A DNA stretch of 64,000 nucleotides. Origin: Datisca glomerata (taxonomy: Eukaryota > Streptophyta > Magnoliopsida > Cucurbitales > Datiscaceae). The translations under genes were made by a program, and so were the position numbers. Positions within the stretch are counted from its first letter, which is position 1. Each line of letters opens with the position of its first letter. Where the stretch lies: the NCBI GenBank assembly GCA_003255025.1, contig QANY01002375.1:62001-126000 (forward strand). The letters are read 5' to 3'. The notes beneath the pieces were generated by a model. It was given only the letters and a program-made list of their open reading frames with translations, had not been told where the DNA came from and did not search any database. This document shows, in pieces, positions 46,918 to 58,973 of this stretch.

Positions 46918-47463
46918 AAACCCATATGTAACAATAAAAGAATACTAAACCCCAAATCCAACAATTAATCAAAAAATGAGAAGCCGAAAGCTTGAAAGAA
47001 GGTCCATAAACTATCGTCGAAAAACAGAGCTTGCGTCAACAACATAGAGAGGCGGGAATTAGAAATTCAATACACGAGCAAGGATAGAATCATATATCAA
47101 TGGTTAAAGTGATACAGGAAAACTCTTGATCAAACAAAAACAGTACACGAGTAAGTTTAGAAATTCAAAGATAGTAACCCTAGAATTGAAATAAAGTTAG
47201 CCAAAGACTTTGCACTGCTTGATTATAAGGTGAGATCTACTAGAAATGAGCAGATGATTTAAAAAATGAGATTGTGAGAGTCTGCTCTCTGTTGCAACCT
47301 TAGAGAGAGAAACGGAGAGAGAAAGGTTAGAGGGAGATCTTACCATGGATTTTCTGCGACTGAAGCTCGTGAGGAATAAGGGAGAAAGACTGAAGCTCGT
47401 GAGTTAGGGAGAAGGGCTGAAGCTCGTGTACGCCCGGAATGAATATACCCTCGATTTAGTGGG
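46918..47463. other. Intergenic DNA with a short triplicated motif
   Basis: No ORF with known motifs. CTGAAGCTCGTG occurs three times at 47360, 47390 and 47417 (spacings 30 and 27 bp) in a purine-rich context. This could be the 5' end of an old transcript, but nothing shows that. Confidence 0.4.
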
Positions 47464-47468
47464 GTATC

Positions 47469-49695
47469 TGTTGGTCGACGCGACACATGCGCAATAGAAG
47501 CGTGTGGCGCGTGGTCATTTTAAAAAATAATTTTTTAATAAAATTGAATCTTTAATAAAATAAAATCATGCTACACTACGGTAACAAAAAAAACCTTTTA
47601 TTGAATTTTTTTTTTCAATCAGTCAGGATTCATTATATATTTATATATTAAATTTAAAACAAACAATGCTAGGAATCATATACATTTTGTAGTGTGAATC
47701 AAACGTCCTCGCGAAACCAATCAATTCTCCGCTCCCACAAAATCGTTCCAACGATCAACATACTCTGAGATCCATACCAAGATCTTCTAAGTCAATCCTC
47801 AACGCACTAGGAAGTATGTGGGCACGTAGAATATAATGAAGATATTTTTTTATCCCTAAATGTACTCAACACGTGAGATCTAGAGATTTTACTAAGAAAG
47901 ATTTTTGTGAGACGATTGTCTAAAAGAACGTGATGATGATTCTTTTAGAGATTTGATTAAATCTTAATCGTAGAATCACTTTTTCGAGAATTGTGTTCTT
48001 CACTCAACTCTTGATTGTTAAACTGATTCTCAGATTCAATTGATTGAACTTGATTGAATATCTTAGGCCATCAAAATAATATCTATATATTTTTACTAAT
48101 AATGACGTATTAGATATTTTGGGATAATTAAAATAATATTTAATTATAAAATTGCTAATAGTAGTGGGGCTTAGCACTATTGTGCACAACTGTAATGCAC
48201 ATGGCACTGCAGTGTGCCGTGAGGTAGCACAATGTCTCACGCCACTATAGTGTTGCACACCCACTACTGTAGCGCCAAGTGGCACTTCGGTAGCCATCTC
48301 AATCTCTGATACTCAATCAGTGACTAACACATAACAATTACTGCCTATTAAATATTTATTTTTATCAAATTAAATATTTAGATATTTGTTAATTCAAAAT
48401 TAACATATTTCAACATCTCTATCAATTAAATTATCTGTTATTTCATAAATAATAGATTTAGTTGATACAAATTATTATCTAACACTAAATTAATTATCTA
48501 ATTTCATAAATCAGATATTTTGTCTCACTTATCGATAATAAAAAAATCGATAATTATTTAAATTTATATACTAATTCGTAAAACTATATATATATATAAT
48601 TCAATTAATTAATCACACACAATTATCTCACAATTATATACTTGCCCCAGAATAAAAATTCATTTGCAAGTCATTTCCTCATGTCCTGAAATATTCACAC
48701 CCTAGACTGCGTAGTACATAGGTGACTTGGGGACCATGGCCTTGTAATCTTAAACTCTAATAAACCAGATTATTAATTAAACTATTTAATTAAATAATCT
48801 TATTTATTAATGTCATTATTACTCCACAATAAATATGGAATTGCACTATTAGAGATTATAGATTGTATGTACATAATATTCTCATGTGGTCCACTAAGTC
48901 ACATAGTTATGTTATCCAATTATTGGTTCGTAAATTAAAACTGATCAAAATTACCATTTTACCCTTCTAATTATCTATTGATCCTTATGTACCATTAATT
49001 TACTAGTGAATGACTAATTTATAATTTTATTATAAATTTGAGCTCAATAAACATTCAGTTTCAGAATTAACACTTAAGGAAACTAATACACGATCAGTTA
49101 GGAAAGCTTAGATTCTAAATCTTGGAAGATCATGTTCCTAGCCATCTATATCATTGAATCTCCAAAACAAAAGTCGCTTGCCTGTTTTCCAAACAAATAT
49201 TAATGAAAGAATCAAAAGACCCAGTAGACATGCATAAGATTTCATGACTACTCAAGATTCAGACTAATTTACATATGATCATCGAATTGATGTGTATTAA
49301 ATCTTTATGATAAACGACACGTTGATAAAAATATTAATTCACATCGGTCCAATCATATATAATTTCATTATATAAAGTACATTCACTAAGATATATGTCC
49401 ACATCAATGATCTGAATCTAGATCACATGGATTCATAATACTTGGTGAACCATACCAACAACCATTAATTAAAGATTTCATAATTTAATATGTTGCTGAC
49501 AATTTTATTCATTATTTTTATATTAATCCTCTCGTACAAATATAATATCATAGTCTCATTAATGAATATGGATTTTTTAGATATTTATATAAATTATTCA
49601 ACAATAATTTAAAAGAACAATTAAAAAAATGTAATCCTTATTAAATTTCATATCAGAATGTCAATACACATGCTTTGAGGACATAACCCCCAACA
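47469..49695 (-). repeat. Long copia LTR, copy C (3' LTR)
   Basis: Minus strand TGTTGGGGGTTATG...GTCGACCAACA, 2227 bp. It contains the CACTGTAGTGCC-type zone at 48165-48300, with a mutated palindrome (CGCCAAGTGGCA). Confidence 0.9.
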
Positions 49696-49707
49696 TTCTC
49701 CCACTTG
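49696..49707 (-). other. Polypurine tract of the long-LTR copia
   Basis: The minus strand CAAGTGGGAGAA directly precedes TGTTGGGGG. Confidence 0.85.
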
Positions 49708-51866
49708 TTCTAAAACAATTGTGGCATCTCTCTTAATCCCATGTTACGCACATGACCATCAAACAACTTTGTAGGAAATGTCTTGGTAAATGAGTTAGCT
49801 AGGTTTTGATCCAACGTTCTCTACATAACAATCAGAGCCAGATTCTGATCCAACGTTATCTTCATAACATTTAGATCACTACGTTGTATGACCCAGACGT
49901 CGACTTTCGACTATCCACATCTTATTCCTAATCAGTATATCCAATGCGATTTTGGTCTCCACCTTTATAAACAAACATATAGATTCAAAATGTAAGTTTC
50001 CAAGTGTAATGCATATCCCCAAAATGTAAGTGACGGTGATGAGTAGCTTAACATCGACCTAACCATATTCAATAAAGTTCGGTTTCTCCTCTCTACAACA
50101 CCATTTTGTTGTGGTGTTCGAGGTGCTGTGAGTTAGGATAGGATTCCACACTCCAGCAAATAATCATTGAATTCTAAATCTAAGTATTCACCTCCTCGAT
50201 CGGATCAAAGGGTTTTCAATGATTTACCTAATTGGTTTTTAGCTTCAGCTTTGAAGTCTTTAAACTTTTCAAAAGTTTCAGACTTTCTTTGCATTATGTA
50301 AGTATAACCATATCTTAGGTAATCGTCAATAAAAGTGACGAAATACTCATACACACATCTAGCTTCTACATTGATCGATCCACAGACATCACTATGTACT
50401 AGCTCAAGTGGTCCTTAGCTCTTTGGCTTTTTCCTATGAAAGGTCTCTTGGTCATTTTATCCTCTAGACAAGATTCACAAACATGAAGAGTTCTAACTTT
50501 TAGTACTCTCAAAACACCTTCTTTATTAACTTGTTTAATTTATCTAGATTAATATGTCCCAACCTAAGATGTCAAAGATATATGTTATCATCATCATGAG
50601 AAATCTCGTTTGTTACTTTTAGGTAAATAATTCAGAATTATTTAACGCGCGTTCAGTCGATTTAAGCATATGCAGTCCGTTTATAACTTTTGCATGACAA
50701 ATATGGAATCCATTTTCGAATAATTGTTCTTGCAAATATGAAAGAGAAATCAAATTTCTTGAAAATCCAGGATTATAATAAAACATCGTTCAAAACTAAA
50801 TAATTATAGCAAAAAAGTAAACGGGTTGTCCCTAATGCTTTAGCTGACACGATCGCACCACTGCCAACTCTCAAAATGACATCACCATCAGCCAGCTCCC
50901 TTGACGAATCAAGCATATGTAAAGAAGAACATACATGGTTAGTGCTCTTGAATCAAGTATCCAGGATGGCAAGTCATATTCTACTAAACAAGTTTCAAGT
51001 ACAAGTAAATCATATTTACATTTTTTCTTCAATTTGGAGAGATACTTGTTATAGATTTTATTCCAATGATCTTCAACCCCACAGTGGAAACATTTTCCTT
51101 TGGGCTTGTTTTCTTTCTTGTTCTTCTAGGCTTTTGGTGAAGTCTTAGTTTTCTTCCCTTTATTGTTCTTACTTTTTCCCATCCATTTGTGTTCTTCCTC
51201 TTGTTACTATTAATAGGGGAAGAGATTTTTTGTTCGACAACATTTTTCTCGCCCTATTTGATCATTTTGAAGTTGAGTGACTCAAGAGTCTGCAGTTCAT
51301 TCAACAATTTGGTCATGTTGAATTACAACTTGTTCAGAACATAGTTGGTCGTGAACACAGGAAAAGGTGGTGTGAGCGACTCAAGTATAATGATAACTTG
51401 AGTCCGTTCATCAATGGTCGCCCCATGTACTTCTGCCTCGTGCATTATGTTGATCATGTTCAAAGCATGTTCTCACACAGAAGTACCCTTTCTCATCTTA
51501 TTTGTCATATAGCTCCTAATAGCCTCATGATGACTTTGATCATACTGCTGCCCAAACATCGCCTGGAGAGATTTCATAATCTCATAAGAAGTCTCCATGT
51601 TTTCATGATTGGTTCTCAAAACATCATTCATGCTCACGAGCATTTAGCACTTCACCCAGTTGTTTGATATGATCTAAGCATCATCTTTGGCCCTTACATT
51701 TTTAGGGGCATTAGTAGGGGCTCCTCAGGACATTCTTTAGAAAGAACGAACATATGGTTCTCACAAATTAGCATTAAGTTTAAATTTGATTTCCAACGTA
51801 GGAAATTATCACCATTCAATTTCTCGAGAGTGAGTAAAGTAGTAACATGGTTGCCCATGGTAGACA
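49696..51866 (-). pseudogene. Copia gag-protease-integrase and pol tail, RT deleted
   Basis: gag starts at about 51866 (MSTMGNHVTTLLTLEKLNG) and reads NFLRWKSNLNLMLICENHMF, the UBN2-type capsid start. The knuckle KCFHCGVEDHW is near 51080. WILDS opens the protease region. Integrase blocks are LVHSDVCGSINVEA, FIDDYLRYGYTY, SDRGGEYLDLEFNDYL and APRTPQQNGVVERRNRTL. After about 50000 the frame jumps to NSFTKTFPTKLFDGHVRNMG and LREMPQ, the end of pol. Many stops. With RT absent it cannot copy itself. Confidence 0.85.
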
Positions 51867-52429
51867 TACTAATGATAACTGAAATTTAAAACTTACAAGA
51901 CTCAATATAATTGATAAATATCTAGATATCGAAAAGTAAATGTGATGCATGAATGCAATATAATAAACACACAAATTAAATATTTACTAATTACGATAAA
52001 ACAACCCAACGATTAATGTGTTGTCTTAGTGTCAGCCAGATTAATCCCAAAATGTCTATGAGACATTCTCATTTTTATTAATTAAAAATTAAAATATCTC
52101 ATATTTTCTCTTTTAACAATAAGAATCGCTTGTTCGGTCAAATCATAACTATCCACATGAAAGTTTAATATGTGACTTTATGAGTGTAACCCATCATTTC
52201 AGATTTCATGACTTCGTTTAGAGTATGTCGCCTTAGGGTCAGTCAAAACTAAACTACATCAGTTTCTCCTATCTTCTTAAGAAGTCCAACCTTGGTATTG
52301 ATACAGCTTGAAACCTTCCTTAGGCGATGAAAACAAAATCATCTCGAGGCCCTCATTATACCTCATGGTGTTATACTAATAATGAAGATCGTCGGTTACA
52401 TTGACATGTCAACTTTCTCTATTTTAGAA
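51867..52429 (-). other. Untranslated leader of the long-LTR copia
   Basis: Sequence between gag and the broken 5' LTR. No primer-binding site is visible, so it was lost with the LTR end. Confidence 0.5.
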
Positions 52430-53878
52430 TTATGTGTTTACATTTTTGCTATTATTATGCACAATTGTACTTCCACATGGCACTACAGTGTTGCGCACCA
52501 ACTATTGTAATGCCACGTGGCACTTTAATAGTCTATGTCAATCTTTGATACTCAACCAATGATTGACACGTGGCAATTATTGTGTATTAAATATGTTTTT
52601 AATCAAATTAAATATCTCAATATTTGTTAATTCAAAATTAACCAATCTGATGATCCTTATCGACTAGATTATCTGTTATTTCATAAATAACAAATTTAGT
52701 TGATCCAAATTATTATCTACTAATAATTTATTTATCTAATTTCATAAATTATATATTTTATTCCACTTATCGATAAAAAATGATAATTATTTTTATATAT
52801 TAATTTCAAAAAAGTATATTTATATATATAAATAATTCAATTAATCAATCATACATAATTTTCTCATAATTATGTACTTGCCCCAGAATAAAAATTACTT
52901 TACAAGTAAATCATTTTCTCATGTCCTAAAATATTAACAACCTAGACTGCGTAGTACAGATGTGATTTGAGGACCATGAACCTATAATCCTAAGCTCCAA
53001 TAAATCATTATTTTAATTAAACTCTTTAATTAAACAATCTTATTTATTAATTCTATTATTACTCCACTATAAATATGAAATTGCACTCATAGAGATTATA
53101 CAGAGTATTTTCATGTAGTCCACTGATATAATCATTTCACGTAGTTCTGTCCTCCAATTATTAGTTCGTAAATTAAAACTAGTCAAAATTACTGTTTTAC
53201 CCTTCTAATTACCTCTTGATCCTTAAGTACCATTAATCCACTAGTGATGACTAATTTTTAATCTTATTATAAATTTGAGCTTAATAACCATTATGTTCCA
53301 GAATTAACACTTAAGGGAACCAATATATGATCCGTTAGTAAAACTTGGATTTCAAATCTTGTAAGGTTATGTTCCTAGCCATCCATATTTCTAAATCTCC
53401 AAAATAAAAATCACTAACATGTTTTTCAAACAAACCTTAACGAGTGAATCAAAAGATCCAGTAGACATGTATAAGAATTCATGACTACTCAGTATTCAGA
53501 CTGATCTACATACGATCATCGAATTGATGTGTATTAAATCTTTATGATAAACGGCACGTTGGTAAAAATATTAATTCACATCGGTCCAGTCATATATAAT
53601 CTCATTATATAAAGTACATTCACTAAGATGTTTATTCACATCAATGATCTGGATCTAGATCACATGAATTCATAATGTTTAGTGAATCGTACTATCAACC
53701 ATTCATCTATGATTTTAATCATCTCGTACTAATACAAGATCATGATCTCATTTATGAATATGAAATTATCATATATTTATATAAACTATTCAACAATAAT
53801 TTAAAAGAAAAATATAATTTTTATTAAATTTTATATCAAAATGTCAATACACATTATTTGAGAATATAACCCCCAAGA
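52430..53878 (-). repeat. Long copia LTR, copy D (5' LTR, truncated inside)
   Basis: It matches copy C from the outer end to the palindrome zone. TGCCACGTGGCA is intact at 52511-52522. The outer tip is TCTTGGGGG where TGTTGGGGG is expected. Confidence 0.85.
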
Positions 53879-53883
53879 GTATC

Positions 53884-55247
53884 AAGATACCCTCGGAGAG
53901 TATCTTGAATATTTTAACAATCTTTTTACCTTAAAAAAATATCAAACCAAAAACGTACATGTTATAATCCTATATATCCCTCAACATCCACATATCAAAT
54001 AGGTCCTAAATAGTTACTACCAACATCAATTCCTGCGAGATTAAAAAAACATCAATTACTGCCTTTATCTCTCTCTGAAAATCCTTTGGTCTCAACAATG
54101 GCTCAATTGTGAAGAGCCATAAATTAATGTCAGCTTCTTCGGCTGAAAAAAGTGAAAACCAAAGTCAGACCCGATGACAAGAGAGCATGGCCTCAACCGT
54201 CTGACAAAATGTTTCACCACAACATTACAATTTTGGTTTAGAACCCAAAAAGAATTCAGTCAGACCACTGCCCAAATCACAGGCCTTTTGCTTTGAATTG
54301 TGCCACATCATCTTCTTGTCTCACCACTTATAATATAAGTTCTGTAATTTTAATCTCTCTCTAATCCAATCTTTCTCTCACATGCTCCAAGTTCCAAACA
54401 AAGAAAATCACTTTTATTTTAGTAGTACTAAAAATTTAATATTGCATCATTCTGTTTTAATAGTACTAAGGATTCAATATTACATTATTATTTTATGTAT
54501 TCAACACAACGTGTATTTTTTTTGAAGTTTTTAAATCTCACTCATTTTTTTCTTCAAAATATGAATAAAGTAATATTTTAAGACGGAAGCTAATTTGAAC
54601 TGGTACTAAATTTTCAGTAATTCAAGAATAACCAAAAAATTTCCTCCAACCGATAACTCCAGAAAGACAGTGTAGCAATGGAAACATATCTCTCATGTTA
54701 GAGATTCTCAACTGGAGGTCGTGTTCAATAGATTTAGACCGTTAGTTCAGATATATACGATTTAGATTAACCGAGTTAATATTTCAAAAATGTTGATCCT
54801 AATACATTTTTTCTATCCATTTTTAAGACAGACGTACCAGATGCAACAAGATATCTTCTTGTTCCCACACATCTGTCTTGATCAGTCAAGGAATAGCATG
54901 AAATTCAGAATCTAAAAAAGCATGTCATTCTTCCTCTCTTCTGATCCTCTTTGGAATGCCAACAAAATAGAACAAATTGACATCTCAACGCGCGTGGAAA
55001 CATTTTCCTGATCAATCTTCCAGCCAACACTCCTCCTTTTCCTACATTGAAACCCAAATCCCGCCACATCTCTGAGTCTCTTTTCTCTCTCTATAGACCA
55101 CAAGGGATTCAAATTTTCTCTCTTTTTCTCTGTTCGCTTTAACGTACCTGTCAACTGTTCCTTTTTGCAAAGTGAAAGTTTTGGATTTCTTACGAACTCA
55201 GTTTTCTCTTTCCTCAATTGTTCTTACTCATTTTAACCAAGATCAAC
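53884..55247. other. Upstream region of the TRM-like gene
   Basis: AT-rich with CT-rich stretches. CTTATAATATAAG at 54327-54339 is a possible TATA box far from the ATG, which would imply a long or spliced leader. A pyrimidine-rich run (55080-55215) lies just before the start codon. No ORF here is supported. Confidence 0.4.
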
Positions 55248-56647
55248 ATGCAATCTCCTTCTCCTTCTTCTTCGTTATCATCTTTATCAACCGCTTCCGT
55301 TGTCGCAACCATGTGCAACCCAAAGAGTTCCACTTCCGGGTGTTTAGCAGGCATCTTCCGTCGAATTCTCTGCTCCGGTAGCCTACCTACACATCCTTCT
55401 GATCAAATTACAGAAGAATTCGATTCAGTTCAGACCAATAATAGTCATAATAATGATCATGATTTGAGTGGTAAGGAGAAAATTGAGACTGCAGAAGGTA
55501 ATATAGCTACTCCAGGAGGGATAGTGGCTAGGTTAATGGGCTTGGATTCAATGGTGCCGGAGATTGACAAATCTACTGCTCCACATTTGATCTCGCGTTG
55601 CCGATCCATGAATTCTGTCGATCATTTACGCAAACAGTTGGAAGGCAGTCACCGAAGAGTCAATTCCACACTGTCTTTCCGTGAGATGCCTACCTTTCTC
55701 GACCTTGAAAACGAAGAATTCTTCATACTTAGCTTTGAGAATGTGAATGAAAGCAAAGAATTCAGACGTAAGGGAGGAGAATTGAAGCAACGTCGAAGCG
55801 CAGAGAAATGTAGAAACGGAGAAAACAGAACTGAGAGTTTGTCTGAGAAGACGAGGAAGAAGAAAAAGAAGGCAAAAGAGGAACCGGAAGAAGCAAACAG
55901 GGAAGTCTTCAAGGAATTGAACGACAACGAGAAGCTCAGTAGAAGCAATGGCGAAGTTAAAGGTTCAAAAAATTCCCCAATTCTTTCACAGGACGGCCAT
56001 GAAAACCTAAGTTTTGCCGATATCTCCTCGAAACTCATCGATCGCAAGCAAATCTCAACTGATAGGAGATCAACGAAGAAAACGCGGAGAAATCGTTGTG
56101 GAATTGAAAATTTGGAAACCGATTGCAGCTCAGAGGATTCAAGTCCAGTATCTGTTCTTGATTACGGCCAATTCCTCACCGATCCTCAAGTACCTAGATC
56201 AGGTTCGTCCAGTTCCCTCGCTAATTCTCCATTTCTTTGTTCTGAAATTTTAAATACGTATCTCACGATGATATTGTTGTGACAGAAGATAATTCGATCT
56301 CGACCTGTCCAAATTCGAGAAGAAAACTATCAACGGAGCTTCAAAATTCAAAGAATACATGTCCAAGAAACGACGCTAACCTAATATGCAATGAACAAAG
56401 ATCAAAGGGAAAAGAAGGAAGATCTTTTGACGCAAGGAAGAAAGAGCGCCATAGCCAAAATCACCAACACATGTGGAAAAATGTATGCAGAATGAGTGAC
56501 AGAGAAATAGTTGAATCAAATTGGAGGATGAACGATAGAATTAGAATTAGCGATGCTGATTGTGAAGGAATCGATGCCGATTTTGAATCGCAAATCCTTG
56601 AGTATTTGTTAAATGAATTGGTACAGCAACTTGCTGGGTTCCCATGA
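55248..56647 (+). CDS. VARLMGL-motif protein, TRM (TON1-recruiting-motif) family-like
   Basis: Two exons (55248-56202 and 56286-56647) give 438 residues. The 83-bp intron (GTTCGT...TGACAG, phase 1) is needed because the first frame stops at 56282. The splice joins PQVPRS to EDNSIS and keeps the frame. Start chosen at the first ATG. Features: Ser-rich N-terminus (1-30), GCLAGIFRRILCSGSLPTHP (31-50), GIVARLMGLDSM (91-102), a lysine-rich stretch KTRKKKKKAKEE (201-212), SSPVSVLD (298-305) and the C-terminal ESQILEYLLNELVQQLAGF. The VARLMGL and SPVSVLD motifs mark the plant DUF3741/TRM/LONGIFOLIA-like group, whose known members bind TON1 or microtubules and shape cell division or elongation. Its own role is inferred from that family only. 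No signs of decay. Confidence 0.85.
56203..56285 (+). other. Short intron of the TRM-like gene
   Basis: GT at 56203, AG at 56284-56285, T-rich interior with CTCAC near the 3' part. Reading through gives a premature stop. Confidence 0.75.
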
Positions 56648-57869
56648 AAGAAGTTTGAATTTTGTACGACAATCTCACCAACCTTTGTAAATTTTTCTAA
56701 TTACAGTAATTATATACTAATATTGCTAATATCGGAAATAGAGAAAATTATATTCTTCTTTTTTTTGTCTTGAATTTTGATCTTGTTTTAATTACAACTT
56801 TATTTATTTCTTTTATTTTGGATTAGTACTTACCAAATTTTAAAAGACTCGACGTAACTGATGAAATTTTAAGTGAACTAATGATGTAACAATAATTTAT
56901 ATATCGATATTTTACGGTTCATTAAAATGATTTGATAAATTAAATTATAAATAGTTGATACAACACTAAATCGATTAAAATTTAGATAAACTATTTAGTC
57001 GATAGAGATGAAAATTCAAGTAACTTGAAGTTACCCTTGAAGAAAGAGGTGGACAAGGAACTTAAACTATTAAGCTAACCTGACTTCTTTCAGATTAGGA
57101 CTTGAAGTTTTCAATGTAGTCACTATTCTTTTCCTTAACTGTGAAATTTTAATTCTACAGTACGAGGGTGATTCATACTTGAATCATCTCATCTGAGATT
57201 AATGTATGAGTGTTTAAGGATGGATCTGGATCACTTCCAGTACACGTCCATGATCATTACCAAAAATATAATTCATAGTTACTAGTTAGCATATTGAAAT
57301 GAAAGGTTATTTACATAAGAGCATATTCAAATAAAAAAAATGCATATTTAAATTATTGTCACCCATGAAACTCTAATTTTTCTTTCTGTTCGCTAGTAAA
57401 ACTTAAGATAGTATGTTGAATTATTGTAGTGACTTGTATATTTCTTTATTTTAGAATTCATGTAGTGTGGTTCAAGCTCTATATTTAGTAATAGATATCC
57501 CAAAAATAATTTTAATAGGGACAAATATTTTGTACAAGTTGCACTAAAATAATGGATATATTGACCTTAGTATAAATTATTGGAATTGTATATGGTAGTC
57601 TAGCTTTCATTAAATTACTAGGGCAGGGGAACAAAATTATTTGGTATGAACAATTTTCCTTCACAATGTTTGAATAAAACATAGAAAATTCCTTCACAAT
57701 GTTTGAATAAAACATAGAAAAACATCTATGATAATACAATATCTAAGGAACCTTCTATCACGCCGGGGTTCTTCCCCCACATGAATGTTGGGAATTGGTG
57801 GTCCTTGGATTGCATTATGAATCATCTGGGTCACACAAAGCTCAGTCGGTCATAAGTCCAAATGAATTT
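56648..57869. other. 3' flank and AT-rich intergenic DNA
   Basis: Includes the presumed 3' UTR of the TRM-like gene. No other gene. It contains a short tandem duplication at 57656-57720. Confidence 0.5.
57656..57720. repeat. 33-bp tandem duplication
   Basis: TTCCTTCACAATGTTTGAAT and the bases following it occur twice in a row, period 33 bp, essentially identical, so recent. Confidence 0.9.
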
Positions 57870-58310
57870 TTTTGTTCACCAAATATGTAGTGAGATTCAC
57901 CAAATATGTAGTAGGGTTCACCAAATATATACAAAATTAATAATTATTGAAATGGTTTACCAAATATGTATAGAGGTTCAGCAAATATGTACCGGGATTC
58001 ACCAAATATGTAGTGTGGTTCACTAAATATATATAAGATTGATTTTGTGTATATTTGATGAACCTTAATACATAATTGATGAACATATGTACATATTTGG
58101 TGAACCTATATGCATATTTGATAAACTCCTCCAAGAATTATTAATTTTGTACGTATTTGACGAACCAACTTCATATTTAGTGAACCCATGTACATATTTG
58201 GTGAATTCCTATACATATTTGGTGAACCTCTCTAAGAATTATCAATTTTGTACGTATTTAGTGAAACTCACTACATATTTGATGAAATACATGACATATT
58301 TAGTCAAGCC
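57870..58310. repeat. Inverted minisatellite of TTCACCAAATATGTA units
   Basis: The left half (57870-58040) has about seven units of roughly 20 bp in one orientation (GGTTCACCAAATATGTA). The right half (58045-58310) has about eleven units in the opposite orientation (TACATATTTGGTGAACC). The spacer word AATTATTAATTTTGTAC is likewise inverted between halves. The single strand could form a long imperfect hairpin. The repeating open frames (YLVNPCTYLVNSYTYLVN) are artefacts. Confidence 0.85.
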
Positions 58311-58426
58311 ATTCTCATCTGGGATGTTGTGTGCAAAATATGAGACCTTATGGAATGGGAAGGTTGCCAACGAATAAAATATGAAGCACGAGAATGGTGT
58401 AAAGACTAAAAGGGCCCCCCATTCAA

Positions 58427-58813
58427 GACCTGATAATCGTGAAGACAAAGGGTAGCCAAGGTGCCAGCTCAAGCAAAGCACGACCAACCACCCGTCAATG
58501 TGGCCATTGTTAAAACACTGGGCATACCAAACGAATGTGACAAGAATTACCGAGAGATGTGCATGCCACGATGCCGGACGATAATAGTGATGATCCAACA
58601 CCATTTAACATGCAGGGTGCACACACGATAAGGGTTTCTGGACAAGGTGCGTCCCACGAACAGCCAGCACTCCAATACTCATTCAATGTGCAAGGTGCGC
58701 ACCCATTCAACCCATATGCATACCCACCACCATTCAACGCACATGGTGAGTACTCTATGTATAATACAAACATCTCATACAAGTATAATTTTTCGTATCC
58801 CCCGCCGCAGTAA
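58427..58813 (+). pseudogene. FAR1/MULE-like C-terminal tail, decayed
   Basis: The frame reads IIVKTKGSQGASSSKARPTT followed by a zinc knuckle CGHC-stop-NTGHTKRM-stop, i.e. CX2C...H with the last Cys turned into a stop, then ELPRDVHATMPDDN and a tail with PFNMQGAH, SFNVQGAHPFN and PFNAHGEY repeats. Plant FAR1-related and MULE transposases often end with 'K.KG....S' plus such a knuckle. The upstream transposase is absent. Confidence 0.45.
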
Positions 58814-58968
58814 ATATACATTTTGGTATTAACTTACTTTTATGGTTTTTTGGGAATGTTAAAATCTGCTTATTTATAACTGTACACAATAATTCTCCAA
58901 AATTTGTTTATAAAAATTTTCATCGAGTTTCAAAAATTTGAAAATTGTTGGATCGAGTTTTAAATTGA
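58814..58968. other. Flank carrying one unit of a repeat split by a solo LTR
   Basis: GCTTATTTATAACTGTACACAATAAT-like sequence at 58867 matches the tandem units right of 60861. GTTGGATCGAGTTTTAAA at 58947 repeats at the LTR tip. Confidence 0.55.
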
Positions 58969-58973
58969 ATAAC

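Larger units (their letters stand above)
47469..53878 (-). mobile_element. Ty1/copia element with about 2.2-kb LTRs, deleted
   Basis: Direct repeat GTATC flanks it (47464-47468 and 53879-53883). The 3' LTR is complete (47469-49695). The 5' LTR (52430-53878) has lost its inner part with the primer site. The internal region keeps gag, protease and integrase but jumps to the pol C-terminus, so RT and most of RNase H are missing. It is the reference element for the long-LTR family seen at 23166, 38434 and 61804. Confidence 0.9.

Noticed and set aside
57870..58310. Possible CRISPR-like array
   Set aside because: Units abut without unique spacers, halves are inverted, and the genome is eukaryotic.
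58242..58821. Long minus-strand frames (120 and 103 codons)
   Set aside because: They are antisense shadows of the FAR1-like tail and repeat region, with no motif.
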